NCBI RefSeq assembly: GCF_900103665.1
Contig: NZ_FNGY01000012.1
Coordinates: forward strand, 124,001-188,000
DNA from: Pedobacter steynii
GTDB taxonomy: Bacteria > Bacteroidota > Bacteroidia > Sphingobacteriales > Sphingobacteriaceae
Direction of reading: 5' to 3'
Length of the DNA: 64,000 nucleotides
Below the pieces are notes generated by a model. It was not told where the DNA came from, made no database searches, and worked only from the letters and a program-made list of their open reading frames with translations. Position 1 is the stretch's first letter; the number at the start of each line of letters is the position of its first letter. This document shows positions 15,790 to 24,666 of the stretch, in pieces. The translations under genes and the position numbers were made by a program.

Positions 15790-16953
15790 TTAGGTTTTCA
15801 GTTTTCCGCTATAAAATTTATAGATACAAATATTGAGCAATATTACTGCTGTGGTTCCTATGCAAAATAAGGGCCATTGACCTTTATCCCATAACCATAA
15901 ACCTAAAGCGGAACCAAAGGACGCGCCGACGAAACTCACCGACATAAATACGGTATTGAGGCGGTTGCGTGCCTCAGGAAGCAAGGCGTAAATCCGTGTT
16001 TGGTTGGTCACGTGAATGGCTTGCTGACCGATATCGATCAGAATGATTCCTGCAATAAACAGGTACAGATGGGTTCCGGTAAAGTAAAATGCAGCGATAC
16101 TCAGCAGCTGTAAGATCAGGCCTGTCAGCAGGTTTCTGCGGGGATTTTTACCACTGCTTAGTTTTCCTACCAATGGCGCAGCCAGGGCTCCGGCAGCTCC
16201 GGCGATCCCAAATAAACCGATTTGCAAGGTTTGAAAACTAAAAGGAGGATTGGCCAGGAATAAAACCATGGTGGTCCAGAAGGCACTCAGGATAGAGAAA
16301 GCCAGGAAATTGATGATCGAAGCTTCCCGTAATACTGGTTGCGTTTTCACATAATGCCACATTGACGACATCAATTCCTGATAAGTGCCTTTAAAAGAAG
16401 GCATACTTAAGGGGAAACGTTTGGCCATCAGGATCAATAACAAAGAACAGATTCCGGCGGCGATAAAATACATCGTTCTCCAGCCCCAGAGAAAGCCGAT
16501 GCTGCCACTAATCGCCCTTGAGGCAAGAATGCCTACCAGCAGACCGCTCATGATGATGCCAATGGTTTCTCCTCTTTTTTCGTCGGAACTCAGGTTGGCT
16601 GCCATAGGCAAAATGAGCTGTGGTACTATAGAACTGGCCCCGATCAATACGCTGGCAATTTGCAGCAGCAGGAAAGAGTGGGAGAGTGCGGCGAGCAATA
16701 AAGCCGCTACGGCCACACCGGTAATCATTAAGATCTGCTTACGGCGTTCAAACATATCGCCCAGCGGAACAATTAAAAACAAACCCAGGGCGTAACCGGC
16801 CTGGGTAAGGTAGGTGATTTTGCCGGCATGACTTTCGCTGAGCCCGAACTCCTGGGCAACAAGGATCACCAGGGGCTGGCAGTAATAGATATTCGCTACG
16901 ATAAGGCCTGTGCAAAAGGCCATCAGCAAAACGTCAGTACGACTAAGCTTCAT
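15790..16953 (-). CDS. MFS transporter
   Basis: The 387-residue integral membrane protein has about twelve hydrophobic segments and the MFS loop 2-3 motif as PLGDMFERRKQILMITG near 63-79. The opening TGLIVANIYYCQPLV is typical of a DHA-type drug or metabolite exporter. Substrate unknown. It begins 7 nt after the carboxylase gene and ends 12 nt before the GNAT gene, indicating one operon. Confidence 0.88.
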   Translation of the reverse strand: MKLSRTDVLLMAFCTGLIVANIYYCQPLVILVAQEFGLSESHAGKITYLTQAGYALGLFLIVPLGDMFERRKQILMITGVAVAALLLAALSHSFLLLQIASVLIGASSIVPQLILPMAANLSSDEKRGETIGIIMSGLLVGILASRAISGSIGFLWGWRTMYFIAAGICSLLLILMAKRFPLSMPSFKGTYQELMSSMWHYVKTQPVLREASIINFLAFSILSAFWTTMVLFLANPPFSFQTLQIGLFGIAGAAGALAAPLVGKLSSGKNPRRNLLTGLILQLLSIAAFYFTGTHLYLFIAGIILIDIGQQAIHVTNQTRIYALLPEARNRLNTVFMSVSFVGASFGSALGLWLWDKGQWPLFCIGTTAVILLNICIYKFYSGKLKT

Positions 16954-16960
16954 TTATTTT

Positions 16961-18502
16961 CTATAGTGGGATGTTCCCGTGTTTTCTGCGTGGACGGTTC
17001 ACAACTTTATTTTCCAGCATCTTAAATGCCTTGATTAATTTAATTCTTGTTTGGCTGGGCTCAATCACTTCATCCACAAAGCCGCGTTCTGCTGCGCGAT
17101 ACGGATTGGCGAAGGTATCAGAGTATAATTTCTCTTTTTCCAGCCATTTTTCTTCCGGGTTTTCGGCAGTGCTGATCTCTTTTTTGAAGATGATTTCGGC
17201 AGCCCCCTTAGCACCCATTACTGCAATTTCGGCAGTTGGCCAGGCATAGTTCATATCTGCACCGATGTGTTTAGAGTTCATTACATCGTAAGCACCGCCA
17301 TATGCTTTGCGGGTGATGACCGTAATGCGTGGCACTGTTGCTTCACTGAAAGCATACAATAGTTTTGCACCATTGTTGATAATGCCATTCCATTCCTGAT
17401 CCGTCCCTGGAAGGAATCCCGGAACATCCTCAAATACCAATAGTGGAATGTTGAAACAATCGCAGAAGCGAACAAAACGTGCGGCTTTCGTCGAGGCATG
17501 GTTGTCCAGTACTCCGGCAAGATAAGCCGGCTGATTGGCCACGATGCCGATGCTTCTGCCCGCCAGTCGTGCAAAGCCGACTACAATATTTTCCGCATAT
17601 TCACGATGGACTTCCAGAAAGCTATCTGCGTCCATCACCTCAGAAACAATAGTTCTGATGTCGTAAGGCTGATTGTTATTGGCAGGCATCAGGGTATTTA
17701 ATCCCGGGCGACTTTCCTCTGTGGCAGTGTAAGGTAAAGCTGCTGGCGTTTCCTCACAATTCTGAGGCATGTAACTCAGCAATCTTTTCACATGATTGAT
17801 GGCATCCAGTTCATTGGCACAGGCAAAATGGGTAACACCAGACTTGGTGGCATGTGTTGATGCGCCACCGAGTTCCTCAGAGGTTACCTCTTCATGGGTT
17901 ACTGTTTTCACCACGTTCGGTCCTGTTACAAACATATACGAGGTATTTTCCACCATCAATATAAAATCGGTAATCGCAGGAGAGTATACGGCACCACCGG
18001 CACAAGGGCCCATAATGGCCGACAACTGAGGAATAACGCCTGAAGCCTGTACATTCCTGTAAAAGATATCCGCGTAACCGCCAAGAGAAACTACACCTTC
18101 CTGAATCCTGGCACCGCCACTGTCATTTAATCCAATAACCGGGGCACCATTTTTCATGGCCATATCCATGATTTTACAGATCTTCTCGGCATGGGTTTCT
18201 GATAAAGATCCTCCGAAAACAGTAAAGTCCTGTGAAAACACATAGACCAGCCGGCCGTTGATATTCCCATATCCGGTAACCACCCCATCGCCTAAATATT
18301 TCTCCCTTTCCATTCCGAAATCGGTACTTCTGTGGGTCACCATCATTCCAATCTCTTCAAAAGTATTTTCATCCATCAGGAAATGAATCCTTTCCCTTGC
18401 GGTGAGTTTTCCTTTTTTATGCTGACTTTCAATCCTGACTGCCCCACCACCGGTTTGAGCTTGTTTAACTTTATCCTGAAGTAAATCTATTTTGGTTTTC
18501 AT
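16961..18502 (-). CDS. Acyl-CoA carboxylase beta (carboxyltransferase) subunit
   Basis: The 513-residue protein matches the PccB-type carboxyltransferase: GKLTARERIHFLMDENTFEE near 31, GLNDSGGARIQEGV with the oxyanion Gly residues near 125, GPCAGGAVYSPAITDF near 165 and a C-terminal second crotonase-like half ending NRPRRKHGNIPL. It transfers carboxyl from biotin to propionyl-CoA or a related acyl-CoA. No biotin carboxylase or carrier gene is nearby, so partners must be encoded elsewhere. The leader carries copy B of the dispersed element. Confidence 0.93.
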   Translation of the reverse strand: MKTKIDLLQDKVKQAQTGGGAVRIESQHKKGKLTARERIHFLMDENTFEEIGMMVTHRSTDFGMEREKYLGDGVVTGYGNINGRLVYVFSQDFTVFGGSLSETHAEKICKIMDMAMKNGAPVIGLNDSGGARIQEGVVSLGGYADIFYRNVQASGVIPQLSAIMGPCAGGAVYSPAITDFILMVENTSYMFVTGPNVVKTVTHEEVTSEELGGASTHATKSGVTHFACANELDAINHVKRLLSYMPQNCEETPAALPYTATEESRPGLNTLMPANNNQPYDIRTIVSEVMDADSFLEVHREYAENIVVGFARLAGRSIGIVANQPAYLAGVLDNHASTKAARFVRFCDCFNIPLLVFEDVPGFLPGTDQEWNGIINNGAKLLYAFSEATVPRITVITRKAYGGAYDVMNSKHIGADMNYAWPTAEIAVMGAKGAAEIIFKKEISTAENPEEKWLEKEKLYSDTFANPYRAAERGFVDEVIEPSQTRIKLIKAFKMLENKVVNRPRRKHGNIPL

Positions 18503-18530
18503 TAGAAGTTTTTTTAACGGTTACGAACCG

Positions 18531-18583
18531 ATCATCAGCATTTTTATTGCAGTTTTTAAGCGGTATGCTGATGATGGTTTCAT
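18531..18583 (-). repeat. Dispersed leader element, copy B, with inverted repeat
   Basis: The 32-nt element is at 18552-18583. ATCATCAGCAT (18531-18541) and ATGCTGATGAT (18565-18575) are perfect 11-bp complements with a 23-nt loop, so the element can form a hairpin in the 5' leader of the carboxylase mRNA. In gene sense the element opens a 20-codon reading frame beginning MKPSSAYRLK and ending in TAA before the carboxylase start. Confidence 0.7.
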
Positions 18584-18687
18584 TCGAATATATCTGGTTC
18601 AATGTTGATCTGAACATCCGGTTTTTGCAAATTGTGGATCAGACCGGATGATTTTGTAAAATAGCAATTGTTAATGAAACGATGGCG

Positions 18688-19926
18688 TTACCAGCGGTAT
18701 TGTAGCCTGGCCGTGAATACATCATCCTTAATGTCGTCCAGGTATTGTGGCAATTGTGTTTTGTCGTTTACCACATGCTCATTGTAAAGGGTTAGCTTTA
18801 AACGTCCGTTGATCAGATAGGTCATTCCATAGCCAAGTGTACTGAATTTGATATCTCCGGAAGTGGTATTGCTGTTTGCCGCTCCGATTTGACTTTCCTT
18901 GACCTGGTCGTTGGGATCGTATACATCATAAGCAGCCAATGCGGTAAGTTTAGTTTTTGCGATTCGGTGGCTGAACCATAGATAATAGCCGGAAAACTCG
19001 CGCAGGTACAGATTGGTTTCCGGTTGTGCAGAGAAACTCTGACTGGCCAATGGACCGGCCAATTTCGAAGAACCGGCAACTCCAGGCTGTTTACCTCCGA
19101 TATACTCTGCCTTAAACGATGTGCTTCCCAAGGGATTGTCATATTGCAATTGTAGGTTGGCGCCAAAATAATCACGTTTGGCGTACGAATCGGTATAGCT
19201 GGTACTGGCGTCTTTAACGAAGACATTTCCATTGCTCCTCAATAGCGTATCTGTATTACTGCGCACATATCCCTTATAAATGGAGCCTCCAAAACCAAGG
19301 TGTAATTTCCCATTCGCAAGACTATCAAACTTAAAACCCAGGTTTCCTACAATGTCTTTCTTCGAGTCATAATCCCTGGCACTGTGTCCGCTGCCGTTAA
19401 TCACGGCGACTTCGGCTGTCAGGAAATGAAATGCCTTGTTGTCAGGTCTGAAGGTGATCATGGCGCCAAGATCACGTTCTCTGGGCATTAAGGTTTGAAA
19501 TACCCTGGCACGCTCAGGAAAGTCCCGGTATCCTGAAGAATAAACAATGGAGTAGCCAAAAGGACGGTTGAAAAGTCCGGCAGTAAACAAGAATTGTTTG
19601 GAGTCCGGTTGATGAAGCTGAATAAAAGCATCCATGAGCTGAACACCATTTTGTGTGGCATCTATCTGAAAAACAATGCTGGAATACTTATCTGCCCTAT
19701 CTATTTTTAACCTTCCTCTTCGGATCATGAAGCGGTCTTTAGAGTTTTTTGCAAAATCTCCTCCGGAGAAAGAACTGATTCCTCCCGATTGTGCACGTTG
19801 ATATTGAGTCTGAAGATACCCGGTGATGGCAATTTCATGCGGGTCATAAGAAGAGGGAGCGTTATTGCTTTGTGCCAATAGCGAAAAAGGGCTTAAAATG
19901 GCAATGAATAGTAATAATTTTCTCAT
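18688..19926 (-). CDS. OprP/OprO-like outer membrane porin
   Basis: The 412-residue protein has a signal peptide (MRKLLLFIAILSPFSLLAQ) and the phosphate-selective porin layout: GYLQTQYQRAQSGG near 36-49, RFMIRRGRLKIDRADKYSS near 64, YSSGYRDFPERARVFQTLMP near 128, and a C-terminus in aromatic-Trp (ARLQYRW), the outer membrane insertion signal. It forms a beta-barrel channel for anions or small solutes. It is a single gene, with an 8-bp inverted repeat (18615-18650) behind it that lacks a T-run. Confidence 0.85.
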   Translation of the reverse strand: MRKLLLFIAILSPFSLLAQSNNAPSSYDPHEIAITGYLQTQYQRAQSGGISSFSGGDFAKNSKDRFMIRRGRLKIDRADKYSSIVFQIDATQNGVQLMDAFIQLHQPDSKQFLFTAGLFNRPFGYSIVYSSGYRDFPERARVFQTLMPRERDLGAMITFRPDNKAFHFLTAEVAVINGSGHSARDYDSKKDIVGNLGFKFDSLANGKLHLGFGGSIYKGYVRSNTDTLLRSNGNVFVKDASTSYTDSYAKRDYFGANLQLQYDNPLGSTSFKAEYIGGKQPGVAGSSKLAGPLASQSFSAQPETNLYLREFSGYYLWFSHRIAKTKLTALAAYDVYDPNDQVKESQIGAANSNTTSGDIKFSTLGYGMTYLINGRLKLTLYNEHVVNDKTQLPQYLDDIKDDVFTARLQYRW

Positions 19927-20063
19927 GAATGGTTAGCAGTATTTTGAGCTGCCTAAATTACACTTAATGCTTCGTTTTTCGATGGGGAGCAGGGGGATTT
20001 TAAAAAATCAGCGGTTGTTTTTTAGGACTGTCATCACTAAATTACATTTTTATTACATGACAA

Positions 20064-20096
20064 TTTGGTAAAAAGACTGTTTTGGAGCTATTTTTG
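20064..20096 (+). promoter_or_regulatory. -33/-7 promoter
   Basis: TTTG (20064-20067) and TATTTTTG (20089-20096) are separated by 21 nt, close to the Bacteroidota consensus. The -7 box lies 29 nt upstream of the ATG at 20126. Confidence 0.6.
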
Positions 20097-20125
20097 AAGG
20101 GTTGAAGAAAAAATTATAGATCAGC

Positions 20126-20467
20126 ATGTTCCTAAGGAAGTACCGTCTTTTAATCATCATTACCTTTTTGGGCATCTTTTGCGTAAAGATGGTGATTTCC
20201 GGTGCTCCAGTGTTTTTTAGCAATTTCCATAAAGATAGCATCAACTCTGTGATCATGCAGATCGAAGTAGAGCACAGTGCTGATGGTGACAGTGGTAAAG
20301 TAAAAGTGAACCTATGTGATTCTAAAATGATCGACGTTCATTATGCCGTAAGTTTTATGGCCATCCTTAGCCACTTTGGGATCAGCAATAGCTATATTGA
20401 TCACTTTAAGCGGCATGTCGATCCCTTCCATCCCTCCGTACCCACTCCTCCTCCTAACTGGTGCTAA
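20126..20467 (+). CDS. Small exported or membrane-anchored protein, unknown function
   Basis: The 113-residue product has an N-terminal hydrophobic helix (RLLIIITFLGIFCVKMVIS, about 7-25) and a soluble remainder of no recognised family, ending in a proline-rich VPTPPPNWC. A good promoter precedes it and it has its own ATG, so it is probably real. It lies 78 nt upstream of the SulP gene in the same orientation, but a link to bicarbonate transport is only positional. No catalytic motif is visible. Confidence 0.65.
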   Translation: MFLRKYRLLIIITFLGIFCVKMVISGAPVFFSNFHKDSINSVIMQIEVEHSADGDSGKVKVNLCDSKMIDVHYAVSFMAILSHFGISNSYIDHFKRHVDPFHPSVPTPPPNWC

Positions 20468-20545
20468 TTTATCCGTATGACTAACCCTTGATGGGATAGC
20501 TATGCATTTTTTTGAATTAGTTTATTAGAATTAAAACGTAGTTTT

Positions 20546-22150
20546 ATGCAGAATGGTAACTCAATCTTCTCAAGGTTGGAAGTGAAAAAGTATATATTAA
20601 AAAAGAATTTAAAACACGATTTGCCCTCGAGTATTGTCGTGTTCCTCGTGGCCCTGCCTTTATGTTTAGGGATTGCCCTGGCCTCAGGTGCACCGTTATT
20701 TGCTGGTCTTGTGACCGGTATTGTGGGAGGGATCGTAGTATCCACACTTAGTGGATCTCAATTAAGTGTTAGTGGTCCGGCTGCCGGTTTAACAGCCATC
20801 GTTTTAGGAGCAATTGCTCAGTTGGGTGGATATGAAACCTTTTTACTGGCCGTTGTGCTTGCCGGAGCAATGCAGCTGGTCCTTGGTTTATTAAAAGGAG
20901 GTACAATAGGTAATTACTTCCCTTCAAGTGTAATTGAAGGAATGCTTGCCGCTATTGGTTTAACGCTGATCCTTAAACAACTTCCTCATGCTTTAGGCAT
21001 AGATTCAGATTTTTTTGGCGATGAAAGCTTCTTCCAGAAAGACAATGAAAATACCTTCTCTGCAATTGGAAATGCTTTTAGTCATTTTAGCTTAGCGGCA
21101 ATTGTGATCAGTGGATTGTCTATTGCAGTCCTGATCTTCTGGCCTAAGTTCAAGAAACTGGCCGTTGTTCCTGCACCATTACTTGTGGTGGTATTGGGAA
21201 TTGTCCTGACTTTTGTATTCCAGAATACAGGATTTGCATTGCAGGCCAAACAGATGGTAGAAATTCCGGTAGTTAGCGGATGGTCAGAATTTACGGCCTT
21301 ATTTGCCATTCCGAATTTCTCGGCGATCACAGATTCCAAAGTATGGGTCGTTGCAGCAACAATTGCTGTAGTAGCCAGTCTGGAGACTTTGCTAAGTATT
21401 GAAGCTGTTGATAAAATTGACCCGATTAAAAGGGTTTCTCCAACCAACAGAGAGTTGATGGCGCAAGGTGCGGGAAATATGGTGAGTGGTATGTTGGGCG
21501 GTTTGCCAATGACTTCAGTGATTGTTAGAAGTTCTGCCAACGTAAACGCTGGTGGAAGAACTAAAATGTCTGCGATATTTCACGGAGTATGGTTACTTTT
21601 ATCCTTATTATTTATTCCCGGCATCATCAATATGATTCCTCTGGCCTGTCTGGCAGCGATTCTATTGGTAACTGGTTATAAATTAACACGTATCGCATTG
21701 TTCAAACATATGTATCATAAAGGTTGGGACCAGTTCATACCGTTTGTCATCACGATCATTGCCGTGTTGTTAACCGACTTGTTAAAAGGTGTGGCGATAG
21801 GGATGTTGTTCTCGATCTTCTACCTGCTGCGTACCAATATGCGGAATCCATTCTTTTACAAAATTCAGGAAGAAGGCAACAAGAAAAATCTACGGATAAA
21901 ACTTGCAGAAGAGGTATCATTTTTAAATAAGGCTGCCATTCAGGTAGTGCTGACTAAAATCCCTAAAGAAACAAACGTGATCATTGACGGAACAAATTCC
22001 AGATATATAGACCCGGATGTTTTAGAGACCATCTTTAATTATAAGCATAACGCTTATACCAAAGGGATTATAGTGACTTTAGAGAATATTAAAACACAAT
22101 ATATTGTTCCAAAACTGGACAGTAAAATCATAGAAGAAATTAATAATTAG
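20546..22150 (+). CDS. SulP family anion transporter
   Basis: The 534-residue protein starts with a short cytosolic segment, then the SulP signature VVFLVALPLCLGIALASGAP near 31-50 and SGSQLSVSGPAAGLTAIV near 68. It has 10-14 membrane segments and a shortened C-terminal STAS-like part (KETNVIIDGTNSRYIDPDVL near 473). SulP proteins carry sulfate, bicarbonate or other anions. The carbonic anhydrase gene 7 nt downstream favours bicarbonate, as in BicA-type systems. Confidence 0.9.
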   Translation: MQNGNSIFSRLEVKKYILKKNLKHDLPSSIVVFLVALPLCLGIALASGAPLFAGLVTGIVGGIVVSTLSGSQLSVSGPAAGLTAIVLGAIAQLGGYETFLLAVVLAGAMQLVLGLLKGGTIGNYFPSSVIEGMLAAIGLTLILKQLPHALGIDSDFFGDESFFQKDNENTFSAIGNAFSHFSLAAIVISGLSIAVLIFWPKFKKLAVVPAPLLVVVLGIVLTFVFQNTGFALQAKQMVEIPVVSGWSEFTALFAIPNFSAITDSKVWVVAATIAVVASLETLLSIEAVDKIDPIKRVSPTNRELMAQGAGNMVSGMLGGLPMTSVIVRSSANVNAGGRTKMSAIFHGVWLLLSLLFIPGIINMIPLACLAAILLVTGYKLTRIALFKHMYHKGWDQFIPFVITIIAVLLTDLLKGVAIGMLFSIFYLLRTNMRNPFFYKIQEEGNKKNLRIKLAEEVSFLNKAAIQVVLTKIPKETNVIIDGTNSRYIDPDVLETIFNYKHNAYTKGIIVTLENIKTQYIVPKLDSKIIEEINN

Positions 22151-22157
22151 AATTATT

Positions 22158-22838
22158 ATGTGCGCAAAATTAGATACACCAGAAACAAAACAAATTACAT
22201 ACGAAGGATTACTACAAGGAAACAAAGACTGGGTGGCTGCCACCTTAGCGGAAGATCCTAAATATTTTGAGCGCTTATCTGCCGGACAAAAACCACCAAT
22301 CTTATGGATAGGTTGTTCCGACAGCCGTGTTCCGGCAAACCAGATCACCAATACTGCGCCCGGTGATATTTTTGTTCACCGTAACATTGCCAATGTGGTG
22401 GTGCATACAGATATGAACATGTTAAGTGTGCTGGATTATGCAGTAAATGTATTAGAAGTAGAGCATGTGATTGTATGTGGTCATTATGGTTGCGGTGGGG
22501 TAGAAGCTGCGATGGGCAACAAACAGGTTGGCATCATCGACAACTGGTTGAGAAACATTAAAGATACTTACAGATTACACTACCATGAGCTGGATATGAT
22601 CTCTGATCATAAAAAGAGAGCAGCGAGATTGGTGGAATTAAATGTAATAGAAGGCGTTTTCAACCTGTCTAAAACATCTATCGTTCAGAACAGATGGTCC
22701 AATGGTAAAAAGTTAAGCCTGCACGGATGGGCTTACAGCCTGGCCAATGGTTTGATCACTGACCTTGGTGTTACCTGTGATAACAACAGCCATATGAAAT
22801 CTGTATTCCGTATGGATGGTATAGAGAAAGAAAAATAA
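22158..22838 (+). CDS. Beta-carbonic anhydrase
   Basis: The 226-residue cytosolic enzyme interconverts CO2 and bicarbonate. Zinc ligands Cys53 (CSDSR), His109 and Cys112 (HYGCGG) are present, with the Asp55-Arg57 dyad. It follows the SulP transporter by 7 nt, so the pair is almost certainly co-transcribed and likely handles bicarbonate supply for carboxylation reactions. A strong terminator follows. Confidence 0.94.
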   Translation: MCAKLDTPETKQITYEGLLQGNKDWVAATLAEDPKYFERLSAGQKPPILWIGCSDSRVPANQITNTAPGDIFVHRNIANVVVHTDMNMLSVLDYAVNVLEVEHVIVCGHYGCGGVEAAMGNKQVGIIDNWLRNIKDTYRLHYHELDMISDHKKRAARLVELNVIEGVFNLSKTSIVQNRWSNGKKLSLHGWAYSLANGLITDLGVTCDNNSHMKSVFRMDGIEKEK

Positions 22839-22869
22839 CATCAAAAATGCTGAGCATTCAGCATTCCAT

Positions 22870-22908
22870 AAAAAAAGGAGGACTCTGTAAAGAATCCTCC
22901 TTTTTTAT
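22870..22908. terminator. Terminator between carbonic anhydrase and pruA
   Basis: An A-run and GGAGGA arm near 22871-22882 pairs with TCCTCC plus T-run (22895-22906). It separates two convergent genes and is usable in both directions. A separate perfect 8-bp hairpin (AATGCTGA/TCAGCATT, 22847-22865) lies just before it. Confidence 0.8.
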
Positions 22909-22919
22909 GCTTAATAATT

Positions 22920-24554
22920 CTAGTCGTTAGACAAGAACGGGTAACGGTAATCTTTTGGTGGATCGAAAGTTTCTTTGATCGTACGTGGAGAAACCCAACG
23001 TAAAAGATTGATCATTGATCCTGCTTTATCGTTCGTACCTGAACCTCTGGCACCGCCAAATGGCTGCTGACCAACAACGGCACCTGTACATTTATCATTG
23101 ATGTAGAAGTTACCTGCTGCATTTCTCAAACGATTTGTTGCTTTTTCAATCGCATAACGATCCTGAGCAATCACCGCACCTGTTAAGGCATAGATAGAAG
23201 TGCTGTCTACGATATCTAAGATCTGATCGAATTCATCATCATCATAAACATATAACGTCAATACCGGTCCGAACAACTCTTCGCACATGGTTACATATTT
23301 AGGGTCCTGAACCACCAATACAGTCGGCTCAATAAAGTATCCTTTAGATTTATCGTAGTTACCACCTGCAATGATCTCTACAGATGTATCGTTTTTAGCC
23401 TCATCGATATATTTTGTCAGTTTATCGAAAGAGTTCCCGTCGATTACTGCATTGATGAAATTGCCAAAATCTTCTGTTCCGCCCATTTTGAAGGTCGCTA
23501 AGTCGCGTAACATAAATTCTTTGACCTTAGGCCAGATGCTTTTTGCTACATAAACACGTGAAGCAGCAGAACATTTTTGTCCCTGGTATTCAAATGAACC
23601 GCGGATGATCGCTGTGCTGGATGATTCTGCTTCTGCTGAACCATGAACAAGGATAAAATCTTTACCACCTGTTTCACCAACGATACGTGGGTAAGTTTTA
23701 AATTTATGAATGTTATTTCCAATTGTTTTCCAGATGTCCTGGAATACGCCTGTAGATCCTGTAAAGTGGATACCAGCAAAGTCAGGGTGATTGAAGATCA
23801 CTTCACCTGCTTCCGGTCCTGAAACATATACCAGGTTGATTACGCCATCAGGCAATCCTGCTTCTCTGAAGATCTGCATCAATACATTTGCAGAATAGAT
23901 CTGTGTATTTGCTGGTTTCCAGACTACCACATTTCCCATCATTGCTGCAGATGTTGGCAGGTTTCCTGCGATTGCTGTAAAGTTGAACGGGGTTAAGGCG
24001 AATACGAATCCTTCTAGCGGACGTTGTTCTACCCTGTTCCATGATCCTTTAGGAGAAACCGGAGGTTGTTGTTTATAGATTTCCGACATATAACTTACGT
24101 TAAAGCGAAGGAAATCGATCAGTTCACATGCCGAATCAATCTCTGCCTGATAGGCATTTTTTGATTGCCCTAACATGGTTGCTGCATTCAGTTTATAACG
24201 GTATGGTCCTGCAATAAGATCAGCTGCTTTCAGGAAGATCGCTGCACGATGTTCCCATGCCAGATTTTCCCAGTTTGCTTTTGCGGCCAAAGCGGCATCA
24301 ATAGCTTGTTTTACATGGTCTTTATTCCCCTTACTGTATTCCGCAAGAATGTGCTGATGATCGTGTGGAGGAGTTGCTTTCCCTTTATTTTCGGTATGCA
24401 CTTCCTTCCCGTTGATATACATCGGGATATCGATTTTTTTAGAGCGGGCATCGGCTATTGCAGCCTTCAAAAGTTCACGTTCTTTACTTCCGGGAGCATA
24501 GCCTAAAATCGGCTCATTGGTCGGAGTGGGTACGTTAAAAAATCCTTTAAGCAT
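22920..24554 (-). CDS. pruA: L-glutamate gamma-semialdehyde (1-pyrroline-5-carboxylate) dehydrogenase
   Basis: This aldehyde dehydrogenase oxidises glutamate semialdehyde to glutamate in proline catabolism. From ATG 24554 (MLKGFFNVPTPTNEPILGY) it has 544 residues, with FVALTPFNFTAIAGNL-type cofactor loop near 185, IVGETGGKDF with the general base, and FEYQGQKCSAASR holding the catalytic Cys. A longer frame begins at 24575, but a TATCTTTG promoter element overlaps it, so the downstream ATG is preferred. No proline dehydrogenase gene is adjacent. Confidence 0.95.
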   Translation of the reverse strand: MLKGFFNVPTPTNEPILGYAPGSKERELLKAAIADARSKKIDIPMYINGKEVHTENKGKATPPHDHQHILAEYSKGNKDHVKQAIDAALAAKANWENLAWEHRAAIFLKAADLIAGPYRYKLNAATMLGQSKNAYQAEIDSACELIDFLRFNVSYMSEIYKQQPPVSPKGSWNRVEQRPLEGFVFALTPFNFTAIAGNLPTSAAMMGNVVVWKPANTQIYSANVLMQIFREAGLPDGVINLVYVSGPEAGEVIFNHPDFAGIHFTGSTGVFQDIWKTIGNNIHKFKTYPRIVGETGGKDFILVHGSAEAESSSTAIIRGSFEYQGQKCSAASRVYVAKSIWPKVKEFMLRDLATFKMGGTEDFGNFINAVIDGNSFDKLTKYIDEAKNDTSVEIIAGGNYDKSKGYFIEPTVLVVQDPKYVTMCEELFGPVLTLYVYDDDEFDQILDIVDSTSIYALTGAVIAQDRYAIEKATNRLRNAAGNFYINDKCTGAVVGQQPFGGARGSGTNDKAGSMINLLRWVSPRTIKETFDPPKDYRYPFLSND

Positions 24555-24574
24555 GATATAAAATATTGTTTGCA

Positions 24575-24582
24575 CAAAGATA
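24575..24582 (-). promoter_or_regulatory. -7 promoter element for pruA
   Basis: On the minus strand this reads TATCTTTG, 20 nt upstream of ATG 24554. It supports the shorter pruA start. Confidence 0.6.
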
Positions 24583-24649
24583 GCCTTTTATTTTGTTGGC
24601 TGGTAGCCCTGAATATCGATTAACTTCATACAATGCGCGCTATAATTCT

Positions 24650-24657
24650 TATTTTTG
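24650..24657 (+). promoter_or_regulatory. -7 promoter element for lpxK operon
   Basis: TATTTTTG matches TAnnTTTG and ends 9 nt before the ATG at 24667, implying a very short leader. It overlaps an upstream TTG at 24655 that would otherwise be read as a start. Confidence 0.5.
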
Positions 24658-24666
24658 AAGCTCAGC

